A stretch of DNA of 35,543 bases from a virus. The notes beneath the pieces were generated by a model. That model worked only from the letters and a program-made list of their open reading frames with translations. It searched no databases and was not told the origin of the DNA. Below, one piece after another: positions 29,796 through 35,543 of this stretch. The stretch lies in IMG/VR virus record IMGVR_UViG_3300005529_001092, positions 1-35,543 of that record, one strand, 5' to 3'. Position 1 is the first letter of the stretch; every line of letters begins with the position of its first letter. A program made the translations under genes and the position numbers.

Positions 29796-30404
29796 ATGAA
29801 AAAGTTCTATCTGTTTTCTGGCCTAGCCCTGCTCGGCTTGGCTGCAACCGTATGCATGACTGGCTGCGCAGGATTGCCCCAATGGCTGGCGGACGCCAAT
29901 AACCTACTGCCGTTGTTTGTGGCGAGCGCCGGATCAATTCTGACAGCCATAGGCGTTCTGAGCGGCAATCCAGCCCTGGCGACTGGGGCCTCTACGATTG
30001 CTGGCATCGCCACAGAGGTGGAGGACAGTATAAAGGACGTGCAGGCTATGGTAGCTGCATATCAAGCCAATCCGGGGACCACAACCTTGGAAAAAGTTGA
30101 GAGTGCGGCACAGGCAGTCATTACCAGCCTGCAAAAGCTGTTGGGCGATTTTGGCATGCCTGCGGATAGCGTAGCCCCGTTTCAGTCGCTGGCTCAATTA
30201 TTGCTGACGCAGTTCGAGGCGTGGGTTTCCACTATCCAAAGCATCAAGACTGCTACAGAAAATTCAACCGGCCTACATGCGGCTCTTTTGGCTCATGCCG
30301 CAGTCGCCAAGCTGCCGCAGGTTCCGATGGATGCCGCGCATTACAAGCAAGCGGTCAATGGCCTAGTGTCCCAGTATCCCGACTCGGGACTGAAATCCAT
30401 CTGA
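29796..30404 (+). CDS. Lipoprotein, 202 aa
   Basis: The start is ATG 29796, with GAGGAGAG 6-7 bases upstream. MKKFYLFSGLALLGLAATVC leads into MTGCAG, a lipoprotein signal with two cysteines; the second (Cys24) is the likely lipidated one. A hydrophobic Ala/Gly/Ser-rich segment (LLPLFVASAGSILTAIGVLS) follows, then alpha-helical heptads (LEKVESAAQAVITSLQKLLG) and a C-terminal helical end. It is probably an envelope-anchored helical protein. Together with the two previous genes it could form a lysis or envelope cassette; it is not a typical spanin and no enzyme motif is seen. Confidence 0.7.
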   Translation: MKKFYLFSGLALLGLAATVCMTGCAGLPQWLADANNLLPLFVASAGSILTAIGVLSGNPALATGASTIAGIATEVEDSIKDVQAMVAAYQANPGTTTLEKVESAAQAVITSLQKLLGDFGMPADSVAPFQSLAQLLLTQFEAWVSTIQSIKTATENSTGLHAALLAHAAVAKLPQVPMDAAHYKQAVNGLVSQYPDSGLKSI

Positions 30405-30498
30405 AACACTCCATTCGCGAGGGCTCGCGCAGAAATGTGCGGGCTCTTGCTTCGTTACCTGCGTGACATATCAGATTAACTATTTGTCGGGAGGGTGG

Positions 30499-30759
30499 AT
30501 GTCAAAACTCAAGCTCAACGGTAAGCCATTCAACCTGAAACCAGCATCACCCACGGAAACGAAGCTGCTGCACTTTCTTTCCAGAGCTCCTGTGGACGAG
30601 ATCTATACGATCCCCGAATTGTCCAAAAAAACTGGCTGCGCTCGATGCTCTATCGAGAGGTGCGAGGCTTTAGCGGAGTTTACAACGCTGCTCGGCCCAC
30701 GGCGCTATTGGGGAAACCCTAAGGCTATCGCAGAGCTTAGACGGCAGGCGGGCGCATGA
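30499..30759 (+). CDS. Winged-helix-like hypothetical protein, 86 aa
   Basis: ATG 30499 has GGAGGG 5-9 bases upstream. The N-terminus MSKLKLNGKPFNLKPASPTE is followed by helices and a turn pattern that looks like a winged helix-turn-helix: KLLHFLSRAP, then YTIPELSKKTGCARCSIERC, then a beta hairpin-like LLGPRRYWGNPKAIAELRR. A DNA-binding role, perhaps in control of the late or lysis region, is inferred from this pattern only. It overlaps the phosphoesterase start by 4 bases (ATGA). Confidence 0.55.
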   Translation: MSKLKLNGKPFNLKPASPTETKLLHFLSRAPVDEIYTIPELSKKTGCARCSIERCEALAEFTTLLGPRRYWGNPKAIAELRRQAGA

Positions 30760-31634
30760 AAATTGCCGATGCCGTAACAGTTAAGGTCCAATCGAATAAG
30801 AAGAAGGCGGACTTCCAATGGCGCGAATGGTGCGACCACGCCGAGAAGACGCAGGAGCTCTACAAGCGCGCCAGCGTCTCGCAGAAGTTCGCCAAGATCA
30901 CGCTGGGCGATGGTAAGACGCCAGTCTGCCTGCTCCCCTTCTCAGACCAGCACATCGGTGCGCGCGGGATGAATTACAAGATTTTCCGCGCCATGACGGA
31001 AGAGATTCTCTCCGACCCGCACATCTATCTGGGAATCATCGGCGATCTGGCCGAGTTTGCCATCAAGCTGCGCAGCGTGGCCGAGATATGCGCGCAGATC
31101 TTCAGTCCTGAAAAGCAGATGCAGTTTGTGGAGAACTGGTTTGAGGAGATAGCACCCAAAGTGGCGTTCTGCTCATGGGGTAACCACGAAGACGAGCGCA
31201 CCGAGAAGCAGGCCGGTTTCGGCGTGATGAAGTGGCTGATGGGCAAGCGCGCCGTTTACTTCGACGGCATTGGTCATGCTGATGTGATGGTGGGCAAGCA
31301 AACCTACAATTTGGCGGTGTCGCACAAGTTCCGCGGCTACTCATACATGAATCCGTGCCACGCCGGCCAGCGTTACATGCGCTTTCAGGGCGTTGACCGG
31401 GAGATTGCCGTGATGGGCGATATCCACACGCCAGCCTTCATGCACTACTACGATGGACCGCGAGAGCGCCTGTCCCTGGTGGCCGGAACGCTCAACATTG
31501 GCTCACTCTATGCCGAGCGGTACTTTTCGATTTTCACGCAGCCGCAGTACCCCTGCATTGTTCTCGACAACAAGGTACACAGCTTTCAGCCATACAAGAA
31601 TCTGGCGGCGTGGAAGCTGACCACGCAAGGTTGA
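30756..31634 (+). CDS. Calcineurin-like metallophosphoesterase
   Basis: 292 residues with all main metal-site motifs: SDQHIG at 63-68 (Asp64, His66), GDLAEF at 96-101 (Asp97), GNHED at 142-146, SHKFRG at 189-194 and GDIHTP at 221-226. This is the pattern of two-metal phosphoesterases of the phage or exonuclease SbcD-like type. The substrate may be DNA, RNA or a nucleotide. The first 55 residues are an extra charged helical N-terminus. A gene in a late-operon tail, following an HTH-like gene and preceding a SprT-like gene, suggests a set of DNA- or protein-processing accessory functions. Confidence 0.88.
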   Translation: MKIADAVTVKVQSNKKKADFQWREWCDHAEKTQELYKRASVSQKFAKITLGDGKTPVCLLPFSDQHIGARGMNYKIFRAMTEEILSDPHIYLGIIGDLAEFAIKLRSVAEICAQIFSPEKQMQFVENWFEEIAPKVAFCSWGNHEDERTEKQAGFGVMKWLMGKRAVYFDGIGHADVMVGKQTYNLAVSHKFRGYSYMNPCHAGQRYMRFQGVDREIAVMGDIHTPAFMHYYDGPRERLSLVAGTLNIGSLYAERYFSIFTQPQYPCIVLDNKVHSFQPYKNLAAWKLTTQG

Positions 31635-31638
31635 GCCC

Positions 31639-31950
31639 ATGGCCCTATCGCATGCGCAGCTTCGCCGCTGGTATGTCGCTTACAACAAGCGGTGGTTTGG
31701 CGGAAAATTGCCGGACGACATGGACCTGTTTTATGCGCCGGACGACAAAGCGCATGGTCTGGCTATCTGCCATGAGAACGGCGAACGGATGATCAAGATC
31801 GACACGGCGATTGCGGGTTCGCGATGGGCCAAGATGACCCTGCTGCACGAGTGCAATCACCATTACACGGGCGACTTTACGCATGGCGTAAGGTTTCAGG
31901 CCGGCATGGCACGGCTGGCTACGCTGGGGGCATTTAGGGGGATCTGGTAG
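31639..31950 (+). CDS. SprT-like zinc metalloprotease domain protein, 103 aa
   Basis: A minimal SprT-like fold: MALSHAQLRRWYVAYNKRWF, then GGKLPDDMDLFYAPDD, the catalytic HECNH at 70-74 and, seven residues further, the conserved HGVRFQAGM with a possible third zinc ligand. The HExxH motif fits a metalloprotease. SprT and Spartan proteins cleave DNA-bound or cross-linked proteins in cells; phage versions are mostly uncharacterised. It is only about 100 residues, so it is a bare catalytic domain without the usual C-terminal zinc ribbon. Confidence 0.82.
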   Translation: MALSHAQLRRWYVAYNKRWFGGKLPDDMDLFYAPDDKAHGLAICHENGERMIKIDTAIAGSRWAKMTLLHECNHHYTGDFTHGVRFQAGMARLATLGAFRGIW

Positions 31951-32229
31951 ATGCTGAGCGGAAGTATAGAGAAGGACTCACTGGAACTGTTCTTTGAGGG
32001 CATCCGGTCATCTTGTAATGAGCATGCCAGGCGCAAGGGCTATACGGAGCGAGGGGCTGGTGATGGCGATGTGCTCGGCCCGGTGCTTAATACGATCGGA
32101 ATTACCCAGGCTCATGCGCTCGGGGAAATCATCACCAAGGTTGTGGAGTTTAGGAGATCACCCCGTCGAGTGCTTGCCGAGAAGATGGCGGGCTGGGCGT
32201 GGCGCCTGTGGCTTAGCTGCGAGGAGTGA
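31951..32229 (+). CDS. Phage hypothetical protein, 92 aa
   Basis: ATG 31951 comes directly after the previous stop. The protein is helical, with a conserved-looking second half: GDVLGPVLNTIGITQAHALG, then EIITKVVEFRRSPRRVLAEK and MAGWAWRLWLSCEE. The helix pattern recalls small proteins related to phage nucleotide-house-cleaning families, but no catalytic residues can be assigned. It is the last rightward gene and overlaps the leftward gene at 32213 by 17 bases. Confidence 0.6.
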   Translation: MLSGSIEKDSLELFFEGIRSSCNEHARRKGYTERGAGDGDVLGPVLNTIGITQAHALGEIITKVVEFRRSPRRVLAEKMAGWAWRLWLSCEE

Positions 32230-32467
32230 GTTGCGCGCTACGATCCTCCACTTTTGGTAAGTCTTCCAGCGGTATCCGATCCACGCGAACTCTGCGCACC
32301 TGGATCACCGATGGGCTGTGTGTCTCGGGACCGCCGTAACCGCCGCGCCTCAGCCTGGCTACCTCTGCTGCTGCCTGCTCCAACGTCGAGACCAGCGTAG
32401 GACAGCCATAAGAGCCTTCTCGCGGCCAGTAGATATCTACGCGAAGCTGATCGATTTCGGAGATCAT
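32213..32467 (-). CDS. Hypothetical protein, 84 aa
   Basis: Leftward gene; its ATG at 32467 lies directly after the stop of the upstream gene and has GAAGGAG about 8 bases upstream. The product begins MISEIDQLRVDIYWPREGSY and has a helix with EQAAAEVARLRRGG. Its length, ribosome binding site and tight packing argue that it is real. No family is recognised. The 3' end overlaps the convergent gene that ends at 32229. Confidence 0.55.
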   Translation of the reverse strand: MISEIDQLRVDIYWPREGSYGCPTLVSTLEQAAAEVARLRRGGYGGPETHSPSVIQVRRVRVDRIPLEDLPKVEDRSAQLTPRS

Positions 32468-33076
32468 TCAGAAGACTCCTTCAGGCCCGACGCCTTGGGA
32501 GTGGGCGGCAACAGTTTTCTCTATCAGGATCGCCGTGGAGTAATCCGGTTGCCAGACAGATATCGATTCATTTGCTATGTTGAATGCCGCGACAGCTGCT
32601 TCAAGTTCATCTACGCCGTTCAAGTCGTTAACATCGGCGTCTTCCCACATATGTTCGAGCATATTCTCGTAGAGGCTTTCCGTGGTTGCTTTCACAACCC
32701 CGACATCTTTGCAGGCCCAGATGTACTCTGGCTCTTGTCCTTCCAGATAATCATCAATGGCGCTCTCGACATCTTCGTAATACCTGTCGTCGCGACCATA
32801 GACCATTCCGCCTTTGTATTCGCTGGGAAGAATCTTGGTCGCCTTCTCGAACCGCTCGGCTTCTTTGATCCGCTCTCTTTCGCGCCACTCGGCATCTCGA
32901 CAGTCGAGGCATTTTGTATCGTAAGTGCGCTCTACCTTTTTGCCACACTCGCAGATAAGCTCGCCATGGCATTTCTGCGCCTGCGCTTCGTTGCCGAACA
33001 CGGCACGGCATTCGGAGCAATAGAAAACTCCCGCCGCTGATCCATCTTTCTTGTAAAGCTCAATCGCCTCGCTCAT
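32468..33076 (-). CDS. Zinc-ribbon hypothetical protein, 202 aa
   Basis: The ATG at 33076 has GGAAGGAG about 8 bases upstream. The first 60 residues carry cysteine pairs: FYCSEC, a KCHGELICEC, and KCLDC, so likely two small zinc ribbons. A charged helical region (RERERIKEAERFEKATKILP) follows, then an acidic C-terminal half (RYYEDVESAIDDYLEGQEPE, MWEDADVNDLNGVDELEAAV). Similar proteins with DUF-type zinc ribbons are common in phage early regions. The function is unknown; DNA or protein binding is plausible. Confidence 0.68.
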   Translation of the reverse strand: MSEAIELYKKDGSAAGVFYCSECRAVFGNEAQAQKCHGELICECGKKVERTYDTKCLDCRDAEWRERERIKEAERFEKATKILPSEYKGGMVYGRDDRYYEDVESAIDDYLEGQEPEYIWACKDVGVVKATTESLYENMLEHMWEDADVNDLNGVDELEAAVAAFNIANESISVWQPDYSTAILIEKTVAAHSQGVGPEGVF

Positions 33077-33079
33077 CCC

Positions 33080-33193
33080 CTACTCCTTCCCGCCGCCCGG
33101 TTGGGGCGCTAGCGCTTGATCGATGAGAATAAGCAGCGCAAGTGCTCCCTGCTGCGGTACGACCATGTTGCCAAGTCCTCGGAGTTGATCTTG
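33080..33193 (-). pseudogene. C-terminal motif of a C5 cytosine methyltransferase, separate frame
   Basis: QDQLRGLGNMVVPQQGALAL followed by a helical LILIDQAL end is the typical C-terminal motif X of C5 DNA methyltransferases. It is in the frame of the N-terminal catalytic part, but not in the frame of the ORF that precedes it. The TAG lies 3 bases before the next gene start. So this is the original end of the methyltransferase, reached only after a -1 shift near 33195-33215. Confidence 0.72.
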
Positions 33194-33741
33194 TCGGCTG
33201 AAATCCATCCCTCGGGAAGTCCCATCATCCACGCTACGAACTTCGGATTCAGCATCTTCTTCTTTGGCGACCGCTGGCGCGAGCTCTGGGCGCTCTCTGA
33301 GGATTCGAGTCCATGCGTCTCTGTCGGATGGGCCGGGAGGAAAGAGTGCTCGATCATGGCTGGCAATGTCGGCCCTGCTGGGCGGTTGAAGTGTTCCACT
33401 GTCGCTGCCCCCCCCGATTCGCTCTTGTAATCCCGTGCCGCAGGAGTAGGGAATTGCGTCAACCTCGCCTGTTGATCCAACCCCATCTCGTCTTTCCGGT
33501 CCCCGCCTCTGGATCGAAACGAGTCCGTCGCTGGTGGCTGCCATAGTTCCACTGCTCCTTCCAGATCAATTCCGCCAGTATGCTTAGGGGTGCTCACAAG
33601 GTTGCCCCCCCCCCCGAAGGCGTGTTCGGTGTGGGCCATAGCTTCCGAGACAAGATCGCGATGCCTGCCGCCACGTTCTCTATGGCCTGCGCCTGGCTGT
33701 CCGTGCGAGTTGTGCGCATGTGGCGTGCTCCAGTTATTCAT
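33109..33741 (-). CDS. C-terminal/target-recognition part of C5 methyltransferase, second frame
   Basis: 210 residues from ATG 33741, with GGAG 5 bases upstream; the start overlaps the previous stop by 8 bases (ATGAATAA). The text is typical of the repeat region of phage cytosine methyltransferases: NNWSTPHAHNSHGQPG, RERGGRHRDLVSEA, then ELWQPPATD, FPTPAARDYKSES, LPAMIEHSF and LNPKFVAWMMGLPEGW. After GW it should continue with motif X, but that lies in another frame. Two G-tracts (G11 at 33605-33615, G8 at 33408-33415 on the minus strand) run through it and could slip. It may be translated as a separate subunit or be part of a decaying gene. Confidence 0.65.
   Translation of the reverse strand: MNNWSTPHAHNSHGQPGAGHRERGGRHRDLVSEAMAHTEHAFGGGGNLVSTPKHTGGIDLEGAVELWQPPATDSFRSRGGDRKDEMGLDQQARLTQFPTPAARDYKSESGGAATVEHFNRPAGPTLPAMIEHSFLPAHPTETHGLESSESAQSSRQRSPKKKMLNPKFVAWMMGLPEGWISADKINSEDLATWSYRSREHLRCLFSSIKR
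33408..33415 (-). repeat. G8 homopolymer tract
   Basis: Eight consecutive C on the plus strand, so G8 in the coding strand of the methyltransferase C-terminal ORF. A one-base slip moves translation into another frame. Confidence 0.8.
33605..33615 (-). repeat. G11 homopolymer tract
   Basis: Eleven consecutive C on the plus strand (G11 coding), encoding GGGG in the target-recognition ORF. Long G-tracts are classic phase-variation sites, and also common sites of sequencing error. Confidence 0.85.
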
Positions 33742-34570
33742 CGAACTCCACGGCTCTTATTGCTAGCGGTACGCCGGCACCATTGCCGTTGTTTGCGGTC
33801 TGCTTCAACTTCGATTGCCTCGTGCGCCAACTCTCTGCCGATTCGCCGTCATTCATCGCATTCGCGTCAGGCGTAGGCCAATTAGCAGCCTGCTCTCGGA
33901 TATTTACAAACCCATTGTGACCGTTGCCCCTCCCAAAGAATCCTGCGCGTTCCGATGATTCCCACAGCATTCGGAGTCCTCGGCACGAGCGGTAGGCCAA
34001 GCAGAACCATCTAGCCCGTTTGTGCGGAGCCCCAACTTCGGCTGCTGATAGACGTATCCATTCCGCATGGAACCCCAAAGCGGCCAAGTCTCCAAGAACA
34101 AACCAGAGTCCGGCAGGCAGGATATAAGTCTGCCATCTTCGCTCGTCACGATTCCATCGCCAGCGTCGAACCTTGTGCCCCACAGCGATTCCCGGCACAT
34201 TTTCCAAATACAGCCATTCTGGCTGAATCTCGCCAATGCAACGGCGGAAGTCGTTCCAGAGTTGGCCGTGCTTTCCAACGATTCCTTTGCGCCGTCCGGC
34301 GACGGAATAATCCGGGCACGGGAATCCGCCAATGATGCCATCCACAAGGCCGCGCCACGGCTTGCCGTCGAAGGTTCGCACATCAGACCAGATAGGCGCA
34401 TCATCAAGGGATTTCTCTTCAATACGAGTCGCCAAGATTGCGGCTGCAGGAACTTCTGCCTCCACATAGCAGACACAGCGAGCATCTGGCACAGCGAGTC
34501 TGACGGTAAGGTCGATTCCCCCAATTCCTGAGAAGAAGGAGGCATATGTGATTTCGGAATATGTAGCCAC
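33734..34570 (-). CDS. C5 cytosine DNA methyltransferase, catalytic part
   Basis: 278 residues from GTG 34570, with the core motifs: I FFSGIGGIDL (12-21), IV GGFPCPDYS (81-89, catalytic Cys85), VI ENVPG (123-127) and VIII APHKRAR (181-187). It transfers methyl groups from SAM to cytosine. After about residue 195 the text is less regular; the canonical WPTARAEDSE segment is in the other frame of the same DNA (residues beginning near 34010). The frame resumes (REQAANWPTPDA) and ends at 33734. It therefore looks like the N-terminal half of an originally single gene of about 497 codons reaching 33080. A competing ATG at 34572 belongs to the other frame. Confidence 0.8.
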   Translation of the reverse strand: MATYSEITYASFFSGIGGIDLTVRLAVPDARCVCYVEAEVPAAAILATRIEEKSLDDAPIWSDVRTFDGKPWRGLVDGIIGGFPCPDYSVAGRRKGIVGKHGQLWNDFRRCIGEIQPEWLYLENVPGIAVGHKVRRWRWNRDERRWQTYILPAGLWFVLGDLAALGFHAEWIRLSAAEVGAPHKRARWFCLAYRSCRGLRMLWESSERAGFFGRGNGHNGFVNIREQAANWPTPDANAMNDGESAESWRTRQSKLKQTANNGNGAGVPLAIRAVEFDE

Positions 34571-34581
34571 ATTATTCAGAT

Positions 34582-34956
34582 CTACTCCCCCTCCTCGCCC
34601 TTCTCGGTCGCGGCGAGGGCGGCGAGAGAGGCGCTAGCCAGCGTCGCCTCCACGTCTTCAATGCAGCGGGCCACGATGTAGGTGTGGCCCCGGTCTGTGA
34701 CCATGGTCTGAAAGTATTTCTGTAGCTCAGACTGCTTGCCCTTCTGCGTCTTGCATTCAATCCACAGAGGATGCGGCCTGCCATCCACTTCGGGAAACGC
34801 GAGCAGATCAGCCATGCCAGGCGTACCGTAGGGGATAGCCCTCTGGCGGCCCTTGTATTCTGCGAAGGAGACCCCGCTCTGCATGCGGAAGGCGAGAATA
34901 TGCCGCGCCGTCAGGTAGTCTAAGATTGCGCGCTTGACTGCGGATTCTGGCGTCAT
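34582..34956 (-). CDS. VRR-NUC domain nuclease, 124 aa
   Basis: A small PD-(D/E)xK nuclease. The key residues are Asp50 in GTPGMADLLAF and Glu67/Lys69 in PLWIECKTQKGK, followed by the conserved QSELQKYFQ helix. VRR-NUC proteins are structure-specific endonucleases, in phages usually linked to recombination or resolution of branched DNA. ATG 34956 overlaps the previous gene by 4 bases (ATGA). The last 20 residues are an Ala/Glu-rich low-complexity tail (LAALAATEKGEEGE). It is complete in length for the family. Confidence 0.87.
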   Translation of the reverse strand: MTPESAVKRAILDYLTARHILAFRMQSGVSFAEYKGRQRAIPYGTPGMADLLAFPEVDGRPHPLWIECKTQKGKQSELQKYFQTMVTDRGHTYIVARCIEDVEATLASASLAALAATEKGEEGE

Positions 34957-35543
34957 GCCACCCTCCGCGCCAACTGCATCATGCGCTCAATGCGTTCCGA
35001 CTTGATGCGCTCGCGCTCCGGATTTTTGTTGACGACCGTTTTCTTTGCCGGCACTGCGCGGGGTCTATAGGTTCGGTTCGGGCCGCGATAAATGCCCTCT
35101 GGACACTTGGGCCAGCGGAAACCCATCTTCCGGCTGATATAGAGACAGGTGGAATGGTGGACGCCGAGAATCCGCGATGCCTCTCCCAGCCAGATGCCGC
35201 TCTCGGCTAATTCCTTAGCTCTGCCCCAATCCACACTTCGCGGTTTGCCGTTTTTGAACCGAATGCCCAACACGGCCTGGTATTTCCTCAGGGATTCATA
35301 AGAACGCCCAAGCCTCCGCGCCGCTTCAGTCTTCGCGCATCCCGTAGTCGCAAGCTCTCGCAGAAGAGTCGTATCATCGGAGGTCCAGCGCCGCCTTGGA
35401 CGCGCCCACTGCAGTCCTAAATGTTGCGTTATATACCAGCAGCTCGACGGATGTATGCCTAACCTACGCGCGGCTTCATTCATCGAGATGCTACCTCCCG
35501 ACAACGCGCTCACCTCGTCCCAATTGATTCGACGCGTTCTCAT
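34953..35543 (-). CDS. Three-repeat helix-turn-helix DNA-binding protein, 196 aa
   Basis: The first codon visible is ATG at the right edge (35543), so an earlier start outside the window is possible. Three tandem HTH units of about 50 residues can be aligned: SISMNEAARRLGIHPSSCWY at about 18-37, GCAKTEAARRLGRSYESLRK near 68-87, and IWLGEASRILGVHHSTCLYI in the third. The first and third end in a shared GLQW/GFRW, and each has an A.R.LG core. The C-terminus is basic and helical (KKTVVNKNPERERIKSERIE). It probably reads a multi-part DNA site; a regulator is the likely role, but a transposase-like HTH array is an alternative. Confidence 0.75.
   Translation of the reverse strand: MRTRRINWDEVSALSGGSISMNEAARRLGIHPSSCWYITQHLGLQWARPRRRWTSDDTTLLRELATTGCAKTEAARRLGRSYESLRKYQAVLGIRFKNGKPRSVDWGRAKELAESGIWLGEASRILGVHHSTCLYISRKMGFRWPKCPEGIYRGPNRTYRPRAVPAKKTVVNKNPERERIKSERIERMMQLARRVA

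Noticed and set aside
30405-30498. Terminator after the lipoprotein gene (GAGGGCTCGCGCA...TGTGCGGGCTC)
   Set aside because: Only imperfect pairing (GAG/CTC and CGCGCA/TGTGCG) with a mismatched middle, and no clean T-run; too weak to list.
32318-33040. 240-codon plus-strand frame opposite to the zinc-ribbon gene
   Set aside because: The minus-strand gene has cysteine pairs, a good ribosome binding site and tight spacing; the plus frame has no start signal.
33904-34572. 222-codon frame over the methyltransferase N-terminus as an independent gene
   Set aside because: Its first part is a shadow of the catalytic frame. Only its last third resembles methyltransferase text, which fits a shifted segment of the same gene better than a separate one.
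1-35543. CRISPR arrays, attachment sites or long terminal repeats
   Set aside because: No regularly spaced repeats and no long direct repeat at the two ends could be seen; an integrase is also absent, so no attachment site can be placed.

Overview
The window is most of the late half of a tailed double-stranded DNA phage or prophage. The head genes, with an 820-residue portal and no tape-measure or sheath gene, suggest a podovirus-like virion. Sec signal peptides and lipoprotein signals point to a Gram-negative-type host. The style of those signals and of the fibre modules recalls Acidobacteriota (Terriglobia), but this is a weak inference. No ribosomal RNA, tRNA, CRISPR array, integrase, repressor, polymerase or endolysin is recognisable, so the phage is probably longer than the window.

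Layout. (1) 1-1378, leftward: a protein cut by the left edge, a 107-aa hypothetical, an IS1595-type transposase fragment that is only its N-terminal half, and a 75-aa protein. (2) 1379-1762: a divergent control region. (3) 1763-14650, rightward: packaging and head genes (small terminase, large terminase, portal, histidine phosphatase, scaffold, major capsid, GroES-like co-chaperonin, connector or head-completion candidates, decoration-like protein). (4) 14699-24922: a giant 1806-aa tail or nozzle-type protein, an FN3-like protein, a GNAT-like protein, candidate internal or ejection proteins and a beta-rich virion protein. (5) 24950-30404: four consecutive fibre- or adhesin-like proteins with Sec or lipoprotein signals and even cysteine counts, then a holin-like coiled-coil/TM protein, a TM plus zinc-ribbon peptide and a lipoprotein. 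(6) 30499-32229: a winged-helix-like protein, a calcineurin-like phosphoesterase, a SprT-like HExxH protein and a hypothetical. (7) 35543-32213, leftward: a three-repeat HTH protein, a VRR-NUC nuclease, a C5 cytosine methyltransferase scattered over two reading frames, a zinc-ribbon protein and a small hypothetical. Rightward and leftward transcription converge near 32220.

Working together: the terminases and portal package DNA into a shell built from scaffold and major capsid protein. The phage supplies its own GroES-like partner directly behind the capsid gene. The capsid mRNA seems to start at an extended -10 promoter with a 58-nt hairpin at its 5' end.

The most unusual signals are: a 13-bp box (consensus AGTGCRCCTGACT) repeated at least a dozen times in both orientations and linked to extended -10 promoters; a cluster of exported fibre-like proteins inside a virion operon; two tiny membrane-protein genes on the strand opposite the late operon; and a methyltransferase broken over two frames with G11 and G8 tracts. 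All functions are read from motifs by eye; no search was run.
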